Counted from the first letter of the stretch, positions 1 to 12,091 are shown. The stretch: DNA of 64,000 nt from Diphasiastrum complanatum (GCA_029204225.1 CM055095.1:53600752-53664751); one strand, 5' to 3'. Program-made: numbers and translations. Notes: generated by a model not told the origin, from the letters alone.

Positions 1-850
1 TGAGTACCATTCCTTGATGAAGAACAAGACTGGAGTCTTATTAATCCTCCTGCAGGTATAAAGCCTATTGACTCTAAATGGATATTCAAGCTAAAGCTTA
101 AGTCAAATGGATCAATATCCAAATGAAAATCTCGTTAAGTGGTTAAAGGATTTGAGCAAGTTTATGGAATAGATTTCACTGACACCTTCAGTCTAGTGGT
201 AAGGCATCAGTCTATTCACACCTTGCTGGCTATAGCTACTACAGAGGATCTGGACATTCACCAGATGGATGTCCAGACAACATTCCTACACAGATATATA
301 CAAGAAGACATATTCATTTATCAACCAGAAGGTTCCATTCTTCAAGGCAAAGAGCATTTGGTATATAGATTACATAAGGCATTATGTGGTCTTAACCAAG
401 CTCCAAGGCATGGTATGATAGAATAAATCACTTCTTGTTGCAGCATAACTTCACTTCTTGCTCCGCAGACTCTAATGTATATCTCAGACAAAAAGGATCA
501 AGCTATGTTATAATAGCATTATAAGTTGACGATTTCTTGATTATCAGCAATTCAAATCAGTTATTACAAGAAACCAAATCTCTGCTTTCATCAAAATTTG
601 AGATGACTGATTTAGGCCCAGTCCATTACCTACTCGGTATGGAGATTCACAAAGATCATGCAGGCAGAAGGATTACTATAAGCCAAGAGTCCTATCTAAA
701 TAATGTACTTCGCAGATATGGCATGGAGGACTGCAAGCCCATAGACACACCTATGGATCCAGGATCCAAGCTGTCCAAAGACATGTGCCCCAGAACTCAA
801 GCAGATCAGCAAGAAATGTGCAGGTATCCTTATCAATCCGTCATAGGATG
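1..850 (+). pseudogene. Ty1/copia reverse transcriptase fragment (family C)
   Basis: This is a decayed copia RT running in from the left edge. In order it shows the RT entry motif IDSKWIFKLKLK (about bp 68-105), the palm strand with the first catalytic Asp (DIHQMDVQTTFLH, about 253-291) and GLNQAPRHG (about 388-414). The catalytic YVDD box reads stop-VDDFLI near 520-540 because TAT became TAA. The thumb follows (FEMTDLGPVHYLLGMEIH) up to the YGMEDCKPIDTPM motif (about 717-755). A frameshift near bp 30, stops in the first 140 bp and the YVDD stop show it is dead. The start closely matches the RT beginning of the copia element at 51.7 kb, and the part present here is the part deleted there. No RNase H follows. 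Confidence in the family is high. Confidence 0.9.
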
Positions 851-2257
851 AAAATCAGAAATGAAAGTGCTTGTTGTGTATACATGATACTATCTCCATG
901 CATTGCTACTTGCAAGTTGCCACCTCATCTGATTTTTGCCTGGCTTAGTATCAACTTATCACTTCGATAAGTAAAGAAGAATATAATATGTGTATGCCCA
1001 TAATGACTGCTATGCAAACAATGTTATCAAAGAAATATTTATGAGATGTCGTATGAAGCTTTTTTTATAGTATCCACCCATACACAGGAATAACTCAAAG
1101 TGTTATGCTATTTTCTCAGATTTGCTGCTATTCGAACGCTAAAATATGAAAGGATTGATGCTTTTATGTTGTAATATATGTATGCTAGCTGAAACATTAG
1201 ATCACATGTGATTACTTACGATACTGTATAAAGAAATTGCACTTCTTTTTTAAATTGAATCAAAATTGCTTCCAAAACCAAGATTGGTGTCTCACATTGA
1301 TTATGGCCAATGTGGCTCTATATATACAATAAGTGGGAGCTCGTGGTACTCATCATCCCTCTGATCCCACATGTGTGAAGATGCTTTGTCATATGATGAT
1401 TCATCATGCAAAGCTGACACTTAGACAAAACCTTCTATTTTGAGCACTTTTGGTCCATTATTCTTCTATATGGAGATCTACTTGGAAATCTTCTAGAAGT
1501 CAAAATTTGCCTACTTTAGCTTATTCCACACATGTGAGTTGTCCTCTACACATGGGATATGACACCTAACCAAAGGATGTGGCTCATGCAATCAATAGAT
1601 TGCTGCCATGTGTCATATGTCTAGAAAACTAGTTTTTGGCCTTTTTAGCCACTAGAACTTGAATTAAATCATATGTACAACCTATATGATTATGGTACAT
1701 GACAAGTACACTATTTTCACACGTGGGAACAGGCTCCATACATGTGTAATCATCCTATATACATGATTTTTGGCCTCTACCAAGCTTATTTTTGCATTTT
1801 TCACAGTAATTATATTATCACTCTTAATTTCTTTGTTTCGATGAAACGTAATTGCATTTTTTGATGAACAAATGAATTGTCACAATTGTGAGCTCATTGA
1901 GTGCAACAAGTATAGCTAACTATGCATTGAGAGACATAATTATTTTACTATTTGACAAAATAGTAATATGGAATCTCTAATGTGACCATTGATGTAATTC
2001 ATTTTCAAATTATCTTTTTACTAGCTCTCTTGTGTATTTAAATAAGAATTCAATGACTGTGACACTAAATTATGGAATTTTAGTATCTTTTGAACCAATA
2101 TATGGAGAACGAAAGGTGTACAAATGAATGTACCTTTTGTGATAAAGTTGATGCTACAAATAGGTGTTTGGCTATACTAAATCTTTGGCCTTCTTTGTAC
2201 ATGTTTGCATGTACCTTTTTTTATGTTCGAAAATGCATCAAACATCCTAGATGTTCT

Positions 2258-2288
<31 letters not shown>

Positions 2289-5251
2289 TATTGACAAGAT
2301 GTTTTGTTGATCTAGGTTGTACATTTCCAATTATATATATTTTATGTCATCCTTTTCATTGTGTTGCCACATTTTATAGTAACTTAAAAGAGTACAAGAT
2401 AAGCATTAGATATTTAGATGGAACACATCTAAATTTTGAATATTACATGTATGATTTGATTATTATTCGTTGGCCATTTGCTATGTGACTAAGAATTCAA
2501 ACATGTGATACACTATGTATAGATGCGACTTGGTTGAATTGAGTCAACATACTAGCCAATGTACTTTTGTAACATGATAATCTCAAATTTTGAGAAACCA
2601 TGTGAAGTAAATGATAGCAAAGTTTTAGAAAGTCATGAAATATAGTCAAAACTACTTTCTGAGGATTTAAGGTGGAGATTAAGTGTTTATATCCCAAGTG
2701 GAATAGTATAATGTATAACTTTTTGGTTTCCAATTCTGATACGCTTCAATCAAGAAAATTTAAGATTTTAATGTAGCATCTCATAGTATTATCTAAATTT
2801 CTTATAAACGACGGGATACTACTTTGTAAATTCAAAGAAAAGGGTTTAAATTACATGAGTCAATTAAATAGTGCATATTCAAATCTTCATGTAGACCAAT
2901 CCTCAAACAAATATAATACAAAATGATGTCATGAATATGAAAAGTTACAAAATCATCAAACATTGAAGAATGTTCACATAAATTCATATGCATTCAATGG
3001 AGTGCATTATACAGAGAAAATCAAATCACATAGGTAAATAATGATATACTTACAAGATAATATAAAGTAAAGAAGTATAGTCAAAGCTAAATGGCCAAGA
3101 CATAATGTACCTAGTACATAATGCATTATAATTTATTATCACAACATTTCTCATTATTTCGATTGCCTTTAATATTGAAATTTGTCTGCTAAGCCTCTTG
3201 GAATGTAGCTTTTTTGAAGAAAAAACTTTACTCAAATGTTTCCAATGATTAAGAGCTAATATTTTTTTGAAATAAGATAGTACATGGTCTATTAACTTGA
3301 AAAATATTATAAAATTTTGAATTATCCAAACTAATACATGATTTTGGTTACTTTTCCATGATCTTAACAAAAATATGAAAAACATCTTGTGTCGTTTGTT
3401 CTATGTTCACAACAAAGTGAAGGGCTATGTTATGCTCTCTTTAAGGTTGACTCACAATGATCTTGTTCAGATAATAGGCACTTATAACAACAATATATAG
3501 TGGGACTCATTTCTTAGACTTAGAGTGAATCATACATTCTATATGAAGGAAACACTTGGTAGTGGACCAAAGGACTCAACATTGACATCTGTGGAGAACT
3601 TGTAAGAAAAAAATCATTGTTTTGATCATCGTAACTTTGATAAGTATCACCTATAATTGTATGCCTTTTATAAAATTGACATGTATATGTTATTCTAGAG
3701 AAATGTGTTGGAGAGGAGAGGTTTGTGGCATAAGTGATGACAATAGATTTTGAGATTTTTGTAATCATAAATGTATACATTCACATCAAAATCTACAAAG
3801 GTACATAGTCAAGTATTATAGAAGCTATTTAACCATTGTGTCCAAGGTGTGCTAGTTAGATGCTACAATATTTAAAAAGAGATCCTTGCCTTCGTATAGG
3901 AAGTTGTACATTGAAAAAAGCTTGTAAAAACATACATGCATGCATGTACATGTGTACACACATATGTACACACATATGGTACAACAAGTAATGATCCTAA
4001 TAGATTTTGACCAATATATACAAGCTAGGTACTGAAATAAAAATTATATTCTACAAACTTTGAACTAAAGTGGTACACCATGAAAGCCCAATATTGGATT
4101 TGTGACACTCTTCAAAAGATTTGTGACAAATTATGTTTGTGCTGTAAATAGTACTGTATGAGAGTATTTTCCATATATATCAATATCAATATGGTTATAA
4201 CTAAGACCTATCCAAATAGTCCAAAAACTATTGAGCTTACATAAATGCCAACAAAGCATATTCAACAAAAACAACAGCTTCATCCAAATAACGGGGAAGG
4301 ATTAAGTGGTCGCAATGCGAAGTTATAAGGACTAATGTTAAAGGATGAGATAGTAAAAAAAAATCTTCATTGTTACAATTTATTGCAACTTTTATTTGAG
4401 TGATATGACCACATTCTTTTGGAAAACAAGGCTTGAGTCATTATTTTATATAAGCAAAATTATCATCGATAGAATAATGAATGCTATTATCTTGTCTTCA
4501 GAAATAGTCACAAGGTTTGAGATTAAGCTTTCATCCATGTTTTGCTAATAACCTAAAACATTCACCTAGTACTTGCAATCTATTTGTTAGAAGTATTTTT
4601 AGTTTGCAGTATGGTGGCTAGATCTACTCACAGATGTAGTATAGTGTTAGAGAGGATCGTCCACTTTTTAAGAACTACCAAAAGCTTTCAAATGGAAACT
4701 AAACAACAAGAGGGGAAGCACCAAGGCTTTCCCAATTGGTGCCCAGAAAGGAAATAAAAACTAATTTGACTAAGGCTTGCCCAACTAGCCAACTTGATTA
4801 CTAAACTAGATCCTATTTTAACACCCAAAAGGGAGATAGAAAGAATAGATTGTGGCTAACTAAGCAAATAGCAAATAAAGAACATGCCACAATAATTCCA
4901 ATGAAAGGAGGCAAGAGGAGGCCCGAGCACCTTCCCTCAAGCTATTCACCTTTCAATGGGAACACAAAGAAATAGAATGATAATCTCCAAAATAGAGAAG
5001 CATAATATAGCTTAATCTCAAAGTGTTGTGTGCATGACAAATACCTCTCCTTTTATAGCAAGGAGGGTCTTCCATAAGTATTCACTAACTTATGGGATTA
5101 GTTTAAACTAGCCATTCTAGAACTTCTAAATTAGGACTTAAGAATTTTAAAAGTTTCCAACTTGAAACTTAAGATAACTTAAGACAAACATTTCTTAAGT
5201 TTTTTAAGTCTAAGTTCTAATCCTAAATTTTAAGTTGTTTTATTATTTTAA
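851..5251. other. AT-rich stretch without a recognisable gene
   Basis: No ORF here resembles a known protein; the longest, at 2090-2488, spans a (TG)n microsatellite. A TATA-like block lies near 1318-1330. An alternating purine/pyrimidine run of CATG and ACAC repeats lies at 3930-3985. A region at 5120-5250 is dense in TTAAG/CTTAA words that form short imperfect inverted repeats. A TATA-like CTTTTATAGC sits near 5050. Part of 4600-5250 may be the decayed 3' end of the adjoining gypsy element, but I find no LTR boundary. Confidence 0.6.
2258..2287. repeat. (TG)n microsatellite
   Basis: An uninterrupted run of about 15 TG dinucleotides. Confidence 0.95.
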
Positions 5252-5896
5252 GCTTTTACTCATGGGCCCATAGAACAACATGAAGTTTTAGTTCCCAATC
5301 GGATTGACTGGACTCAACGGTTTTGGTGAGAACGCCACATAAGATTTTGTTTGTGGATTCCGCCTGGCCATTGCATCGTGGATAATACGGGGAACTTTTG
5401 TGATGTACCACAAAAAATTTGGAAAGTAGATATGCTATGACAGAGTTAAGAAAATGCGTACCCCTATCGCTGATAAGTTCTAGAGGACATCCAAAACAAA
5501 CGGTAGCCTGTTCATAGAGAAATTTTGCGGTAGAACAAGCGTCAGCATTGCGAACAGCTCTTGCTTCAGCCCATTTGGTACAATAGTCCGTAGCTACGAC
5601 GATATATCATGATTGAGTATAGGCTAGCAGCGGGACTAATGGGCCCAACATAATCAATTCCCCATTTCTAGAAAGCTTGATCAGTTGTGACAGTAGCTAC
5701 GACGATACATCGTGATTGAGTGTAGGCTAGCAGCGGGACTAATGGGTCCAACATAATCAATTTCCCATTTCTGGAAAGCTTGATCAGTTGTGACAAGGTG
5801 CAAAGGCATGTACTCGGTTTTCTGAAATTATTTTGTTCGTTGACAAACATCACAGGCTTAGTGTAGGTATGCGTATCCTTAAAGAGAGTTGGCCAC
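5252..5896 (-). pseudogene. Ty3/gypsy integrase core (5' portion cut by an insertion)
   Basis: Read on the minus strand, this begins with GWPTLFKDTHTYTK and the zinc-finger end CDVCQRTK. Then come the integrase catalytic motifs: the first Asp in KWEIDYVGPISP, the second in LISDRGTHFLN, and the Glu in CNGQAESTNKIL. It ends in SSQSDWELKLHVVLWA near 5255. This is a D,D,E retroviral-type integrase that would insert element cDNA into the chromosome. A stop follows the zinc finger, and the segment holding the first Asp is duplicated in tandem (see 5591-5796). The zinc-finger half continues beyond a foldback element at 6713-7085, so all of this was one gene. Confidence 0.9.
5591..5796. repeat. 103-bp tandem duplication inside the integrase
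   Basis: The segment starting TAGCTACGACGATA at 5591 is repeated from 5694 with a handful of substitutions. Both copies encode the TDQAF-KW-IDYVGPISPAAS segment. 103 is not a multiple of three, so the duplication also shifts the frame. Confidence 0.9.
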
Positions 5897-6712
5897 CCAT
5901 TAGAGGAGTTCTAAATCCAAAAAAGACCCTTTGTAAAAATACTTTTTATATTTTTTCTCAAATTTTGCTTACACATGGACCAATCAAAACACTCAAATTT
6001 GAAATCTACGTAACATAGCTCATTAGAATTGAAAAAAAAAAGTTTACTTAATAATGCTATAATTCGGCGCTGGTGGGGGCAGCCCGCAAGCATGACATGT
6101 TATTCATAGTATAATATGCAACTATCATTTAAAATAGCATAACTTTTTAATTGTAGTCTGATTGAGACAAAAACTATACTATTGGAAAGCGCTCGACGAA
6201 AGCTTTCCAATGGTACCCTACATGACCTACTTCCAAGCTATGTTTCAAAAGTTATGGTCGGTCAAAGTTTCAGACCGAAAAAAAAGTCCACATATCTCTC
6301 TTGTGTGCGGATAGAGTACCCTCTTGTGCGTGGATAGGGTACTCTATCCGCGCACAAGAGAGATATGTGGACTTTTTTTTTTTTTGTCTAAAACTTTGAC
6401 CGGCCATAACTTTTGAAACGTAGCTCGGAAGTAGGTCATGTAGGGTAGCGTTGAAAGCTCTCGTTGAGCGCTTTCCAACGGTATCATTTTTGTCTCAATC
6501 AGAGCTATAGTTAAAAGGTTATGCTATTTTAAATGAACTACAAATGATAATGTACATAGAATGGTTAAGCATCAAAACTAGTGTGGGCAGAAATGAAAAA
6601 GAATTTGGGCAGAAAATGAATTTATTTTGGTAATTCACATTAATAAACTTTGTCAATCTACGTGGCATTCCTTAAAGGGTCTTTTTTGGATTCATAATTC
6701 CTCTAATGAAAA
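5897..6712. mobile_element. Foldback / MITE-like element with a 196-bp hairpin
   Basis: The ends are inverted repeats: ATTAGAGGAGTTCTAAATCC plus AAAAAAGACCCTTT on the left (5897-5938), and the complementary TCTTTTTTGGATTC...TCCTCTAAT on the right (6671-6712). In the middle, 6126-6321 and 6337-6535 are near-perfect inverted repeats around a 15-nt loop. No protein is encoded. It interrupts a gypsy integrase whose two halves continue on either side (KKILFAGF at the right, GWPTLFKD at the left), which proves insertion. A clear target-site duplication is not visible, so the superfamily is open. Confidence 0.85.
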
Positions 6713-7085
6713 TCCGGCGAAGAGGATTTTCTTAGCAGTCATGTTGGAAGAGAAATGGCCTGCTAGATAACGGAGGGTATTTCACCTTCAGTAAGACAAC
6801 GTCGGATAATTCCATCTAAACCTTGCTTGTAAAGTTGGCCTGCAATTAACGTATTAGGTTTGGTTTTGAGGACCAACGCACGTTGTTCGGGTTTAGATAA
6901 GGATGGATTCACTGCCCTGAAGTTAAATATTCTATGATTTCCTTGGCCCAAACGAGTGTAGAGTCAATTGAAATAAGATGGCATAAGGTAAATTATCGTT
7001 GACGCCTTGATCTGGAGTTGGTAGGTTAGGGATTCGAGATAGATGGTCTGCTAAAAAATGTTGAACTCCCTTTCGAACCATGATC
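6713..7085 (-). pseudogene. Ty3/gypsy RNase H end and integrase zinc-finger region
   Basis: On the minus strand the RNase H tail reads VQHFLADHLSRIPNLP, followed by GVNDNLPYA. Then comes the linker with TLIAGQLYKQGLDGIIRRCL (about 6785-6850) and SSNMTAKKILFAGF (about 6713-6755), which leads into the HHCC finger of the integrase. Frameshifts break the reading frame between these blocks. It sits directly downstream of a protease fragment, with the whole RT and most of RNase H missing. The gene continues at 5896 beyond the foldback element. Confidence 0.85.
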
Positions 7086-8945
7086 CTAAACCCAAATTCT
7101 TATGAGGGAGGTGAAAATGATGTTGACACCAGAACCTCCATCCAGTATTGCGAGGACTTCACGAGATTGGCGATGTGTAGCTGGAATTTTGATATTGCCT
7201 CTTTCAGTGAGTGGATTTGTGAGATGTAATGGCATTTCAGGCAACTTGTCAGGGGTGGTGGTGTCACTTGATTGGATTTGTTGTTTTCATTTTCCTGCAT
7301 GTTTCCAGAGAATGTGGAAAGGGAGAGTCACATTGGCTTGTAATAAATCCCCCCAAACTTCAATGCCTTCAAGGGGTTTTGTTTTCAAAAGGCTTGTGAG
7401 GTACTTTATGGGAGGTGGAAGAGTGTTGGTCTGCATTGCGAATTTGATATGATACTGATGATGCAACCGAATTTCTTCAGATGGGTGAGGATAGACAATA
7501 GGTGTCGAGTCTTCACTAGGAGGTATATTATGCTGCTGGGTTTTGCTGGGTGCAAGTGTAGGGGCTTGGCGTTGGGTTTGTGCACGAGTCAAGACCTATG
7601 CCAGATGAGTTTCAACTGCAATGTTTCTATATGCATGGAACAGACATGAGCATCTGGTTTAGATCGAGAAGGACAATCCTTCACATGATATTCAATGCCG
7701 CAATTTTCACAAGCTGGTGGAAAGCGAAGTTTATCTGGACAATGAATACTTGGGTGTTTACCTGCGTAGATAAAACATTCTTGTATTGTTGGAAGTTGAT
7801 GCGTGGCAAACACAGCTTGGTTAGGATTGTAGGTTTGGACATTGGGGTGGGTCAACCGCTTGAGCATTAGGATCATATGTATAATAAACAACGGTCTCAG
7901 TGGTGTACCTTGGTTGAGTAGTGTCTTGCACATAATATGTTGTTGGATCGATCGTCTTGGGATCAAGATAGTGGACAACTTGTTGTGGAGCGGGTTGGTT
8001 GACGATAAACTATTGACGTGGTTGGTATTGATTTGCTGCAGTTGGTCGTGGTTGGTATACCCCTGGTCATGGAATGGACTATTGTGGAGGGTAGGGGCGA
8101 TATGCTCGGTACATGGGTCTGGGTGCTGATGGAAAATGATTTTGCAGTTGAGGGCACTCATTAGCAATGTAATGTTGTGAACAGATTGGACACCAGACAA
8201 TTTGTCTTGTTGGAAAAAAAATTTCAGCAATATTTTTCATAGCAGTTTGGAAATCAACTGTGAGTTTATCCATATGAGTTTGTTGAGCTTTCTACTAGGT
8301 TATCATTTGATGTAGAAGTTCAGAAGATTGGACAACATTTTAAGACTTCGGGTGATGAAGACGGTCAGGATTCTTAGATTTCTTTTCACGATGGTCAAAG
8401 TCATCACCAGAACCTTCGTCCTGTTCACGGATAGCATCAGTCATTACGTCTTTAAGTTGATCATAAAGGTCACCTGGTTTTAGTTCACAGCAGATATTTT
8501 TAGGCAGTCCAACCAAGAACAATTCGATGGCCATAAGTTCAATGATATTTTTATTAACACATTCTACTTTGAGACGTTTAAAACAACCAATGTAGTTTCG
8601 AACCGACTCTTCGCGACGCATCTTGATACGGATGATTTGGATGAATGGGCTCTATGTCAGTTTGGATGGTTTGAAACGCTTGATGAGAGTGTCCTTGAGA
8701 GTAGTTCAGGAAGCAAGATCAAGAGCTTCAAGGTTGAGATACCACTCTTTGGTTGTTCCATAGAGTACCATCGAAAATAGTCAGAGATTTTCGGTTTCAG
8801 AGGTATCTCCATAGAAATGGCATGCATTATCAATGTCTTGGAGAAATCTAACGGGGTTAGATTCTCCATAGTTGTACTTGGTGCATCGATACGTGAAATT
8901 TTACATTCTAGTTGTGGAGGAGCCGGATTGGATGATGTAGTATGA
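7086..8945 (-). pseudogene. Ty3/gypsy gag-protease remnant
   Basis: Read from 8945 downward, the gag capsid part includes NPVRFLQD, AMELFLVGLPK-like and MTDAIREQDE segments (8340-8930). It is close in layout to the gag at 18.45-19.12 kb. A first zinc knuckle at about 8160-8200 reads CPICSQHYIANEC, with the His replaced by Tyr. A degenerate one (CFIYAGKHPSIHC) and a good CCHC (CENCGIEYHVKDC) lie at about 7660-7790. After the linker (GIEVWGDLLQANVTLPF, about 7335-7390) comes the aspartic protease start VLAILDGGSGVNII at about 7110-7160. Several frameshifts and stops are present. The protease is cut short and joined to RNase H sequence, so RT was lost by deletion. Gag would form the particle and protease would process it. 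Confidence 0.88.
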
Positions 8946-9751
8946 GGAGTCGAGTAACAATACAGATGATCAGAACAATGTTGTACTTGGTCAAAAAGTC
9001 AAAAAGGACGGTTTTCTTGTAGAATGGAGAAGTTTGGATACAAATTAAACTTTTGTGCAGTAATAGAATTTGTGGACAGGCCTAGAAATCGTGGACAATC
9101 AGATGAAGCCAACTGAACTACTCATGAATTTTGACATGGGGTGTTTTATGTCAAAATACTGATTTTTGATGTTTTTGAGATTGTTTTTAGGGATAGAATT
9201 CACAGAGGGTACAGAGAAATTGTGTTCACTGTGGGCGATTTCATGGTATGACTGGCGATTTCTAATACTGAAATTTTGTTCACAAACAAGTAAAATAGTG
9301 AGAAAAATGATTGTCTGATAGAAAATAGGCAAAATCTCAAAGAGAGAATTCGCGAAACTGCTAGAGGACTGATCTTTGATAGATCTAGCCTCAGTGAAGC
9401 CGATGAATTTTAAGGATTTGGTTGGAAAACAATGGATTTTGACAATATATCAGGGTGTTTTAAAAGAATCTGAACAGGGCCAGAATTCGTGGAGGTGATA
9501 GAATGAAAGATTTGTGTCTGTTATGGCTGCAGACAAACCAACGAATATTCTTGTTTGGTCGAAAAAAAATGTCATTTGGGTCACTTCTTTCAAAGAAAAT
9601 GCCCAAGTTCACCAAACTTTCAGAATGAGGACTATATGGCACCGATATTCCATGGCTTGGAATTGAGTGGCTATTTAAAGGATCCGATCTGCAAACCAAT
9701 TCAATTTGATTTGGGAGCTTTTGATAAATTTTAATTTTTGACAACAATCTA
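8946..9751. other. Probable leader of the gypsy element; no gene seen
   Basis: This lies upstream of the minus-strand gag, where the 5' untranslated leader and LTR should be. It is AT-rich and non-coding. I could not find a primer-binding site or LTR end. The boundary with the plus-strand gag-only element near 9.75 kb is not visible. Confidence 0.4.
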
Positions 9752-10747
9752 ATGGAGTATGAGGTATTCAACAAGGATATTGTCCGCAATGAAGAGATTT
9801 CATTATTCCATATAAATCCAACTTGTATCAATACCTTAGATTATTGTTCAATGCCTCATAGATCCATTTTACAAGATCTTCAAGGGACTTCAGTTGGAGA
9901 ACCTATATCCTATGGATTCTCTAGAACTCAGAAGCCAAATTGTAATTTACGTGTATATTCAGAATGTATGGATGTGAATAATGATTAGGAATATTCTCTC
10001 AGTCAGCCAACACTCTATAGGATGCTGATTTTAAATTATGCCATCAATCTATATCAGTTTCTTTGGAGAGGTTTACATTGCTCAGTGGACTCTAATGTGA
10101 TCAATCTTCAATTGAGTAATGTCAACAATGATTGTTCACCATCAATGGTTATTTGGAACAATCGAAACATCAAATCCCTGGTCCAACTTTGGAATGTATT
10201 TTCACTACTTGGGGGATTGATGCTTCAATGATTTATATGGGCAACTACAAATTTTATATTTCGAGACGAGAGTCTATTTTTGAGGTCAATCAGGTCAAAT
10301 ATTCACAAACACCTATGAATGAGGTATTGACCCAATTTAAAGAAATATATTTCGGTCAACAATATGTCCAGAATTATGTTTCATCATACGACCGAGTTTC
10401 AATATTCATGCCAACTACTTCGTATAGAGCATTTATATTTGAACAACAATTCATGACTACCATTGCTCATGGAAGAATTATAATGTTCTTCATCAAGTTG
10501 ATTACACAACATGGATTTCTAGCTATGGTAGAAGGGCCAGATGCAAGACAAAACCAAGAATCCAAGGGAATTGAATAAGCATCCGAAACAATATGATGTC
10601 GAGGAAGTACTCAAAAGAGGATATTACGGTGACACATTCTGTCCATTCCATACGGATTGGTTACCCACAAGCCTTCATCAAAATCTTCTTCGACCATCAA
10701 TTTTTCTCCATGGGAACAAGGATTACAGTCTGAAGCCAACAAAATAA
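9752..10747 (+). pseudogene. 3' coding part of the gag-only LTR element (copy 1)
   Basis: From about 10320 this segment matches the end of the coding region of the 29-33.6 kb element. Shared peptides include QFKEIYFGQQYVQNYVSSYD, YRAFIFEQQFMTTIAHGRII, RPSIFLHGNKDYSLKPTK and FHTDWLPT. The first 550 bp (9752-10300) has open stretches with no match that I recognise. Frameshifts fall near 10490 and 10540. The function of this C-terminal domain is unknown; it follows two gag-like modules in the fuller copy. The polypurine tract and LTR follow about 130 bp downstream, confirming its place at the element's 3' end. Confidence 0.7.
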
Positions 10748-10880
10748 TTTCAATTTGACATCTTTGGATTTGTAATGAGGCAATACATTTTTGGATGACA
10801 CATCCTCAATCATGACTACTTAACCAAGGCGATCAAACTGATCAGACAAGCGTCTTCATTTTTTAGGACAAAAATGTTTA

Positions 10881-10891
10881 AGTAGGAGGAG
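10881..10891 (+). other. Polypurine tract before the LTR
   Basis: AGTAGGAGGAG lies directly before the LTR start. The same tract precedes the LTR at 29.56 kb on the other strand. It is the expected plus-strand primer of reverse transcription. Confidence 0.85.
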
Positions 10892-11437
10892 AGTCATGTA
10901 CTTTTAGTACATCAGTGCTTTTTAAGGCAATATAATATCCATTGTAACCTTTGTAGGCCCAAAAGGAGCTATTAGCCTTAAGAACAAGGCGGTTCCCTCT
11001 TTAGGCCCTCCAAAGTAATTAATAAGGATAATAGGCCAACAAGGGTCCAATTTAGCCTAAATAGTACTTAACAAGGGCTAACTATCCCTCAAGATAGTTA
11101 AGTTTAGTTAAGTGAGAGCATTGTCTATAACTAGGCCAGAGACATCAATTTGTGGATCTTTTGGCTCATTTTCAAGTGACAGCTTCTAGCTTCCTTGTGA
11201 ATGTGAGCCATAGGGATCTCCATTGCTAGGTCGCATGTGCCCTATCCACATGAATCAATGCTATGAACATGCTCTTGTTCATAGTTTGTACTCTTTAATT
11301 CATTGCTAATGTGATTCCATTGAGATCTCCATGTTTCTAGCTTTCTATTGATATGCTATCATGATTGTCTTGTTATCTTCTTGCTTCTAGCTTTACTTCA
11401 TTGTTATTGCTATTAGTTTGGGATTTGGCACATGACA
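10892..11437 (+). repeat. Full-length LTR of the gag-only element
   Basis: The 546-bp LTR begins at (T>A)GTCATGTAC and ends TTTGGCACATGACA. The family termini are a perfect inverted repeat, TGTCATG...CATGACA, seen best in the 29.0-kb copy. It is followed after 5 bp by a primer-binding site and preceded by a polypurine tract, so it is bordered by the signals of both ends of an element. This suggests recombination between tandem elements. Confidence 0.92.
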
Positions 11438-11442
11438 TTTAT

Positions 11443-11454
11443 TGGTATCAGAGC
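11443..11454 (+). other. Primer-binding site (tRNA-iMet)
   Basis: TGGTATCAGAGC matches the 3' end of initiator methionine tRNA as used by plant retrotransposons. It lies 5 bp after the LTR end. Confidence 0.9.
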
Positions 11455-11624
11455 AAATTAGTTATCCATAAAAAGAAATGTTATTAACATTAATATTAAT
11501 AACAGAAGTAAATGCTAATATCAAGATAGTTATGTTAATATTTTTTATGTTATTAATAGGTTGTAATTGTTTATTACTAATATGTTATTAATAGGCTGTA
11601 ACAATATTGTGATGGAGATGGTAG

Positions 11625-11909
11625 TCAGAATGATGTAGATGGCTCATTAGATCTCCGATCAGCTCCCGCTAGTTTGTCTTGCCTATCAGCTAGGCTATCA
11701 AACAATTTGTCCCATTTCGCCTCATTAGCAAGTCGATTTCTTTCCATTTCTTGCAACATTGTAACTATCAGATCTTGTGTAACCTGCATTTTACTTAATA
11801 TGTTTCCTTGTTGGTTCGAAATCGACGATTCTTCCACCATTTCTTCAGTAGGTAGGTTGTCTTGAGGTGGGTAATTCTTATCCATTGGTTGTTTTCCTTT
11901 ACCACCCAT
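11625..11909 (-). pseudogene. Short ORF, possible gag N-terminus of another retroelement
   Basis: This is a 94-codon open frame with a basic start (MGGKGKQPMDK), an acidic middle (PTEEMVEESS) and a predicted helical stretch (LIVTMLQEMERNRLANEAKW, then DKLFDSLADRQDKL). That layout is common at the start of Ty3/gypsy Gag proteins, but no conserved motif proves it. It is antisense to the surrounding element, inside sequence that separates a primer-binding site from the next partial LTR. The flanking 11455-11624 and 11910-12091 are AT-rich, with many TTATTAA words and no gene. Confidence 0.3.
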
Positions 11910-12091
11910 TTTGAGGTGTTACAGCAACAATTTGGATAATCTCTGTGAATTTCTCTTATCGTTTTAGTGAATTTTTGTTTTTATTGCGCTGAAATCCGAA
12001 CTCACATAAAACCGTTATGGGAGTTTAAAGAAAACAAAGAAATGAATTTGTTTGACAAATATGAATATGTATAATAATATTAATACTAGTA

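Noticed and set aside
2090-2488. 132-codon plus-strand frame
   Set aside because: It spans a (TG)n run giving Cys-Val repeats; the remainder has no protein-like pattern.
7842-8129. Trp/Leu-rich plus-strand frame
   Set aside because: It is the complement of the gypsy gag nucleocapsid and linker on the minus strand.
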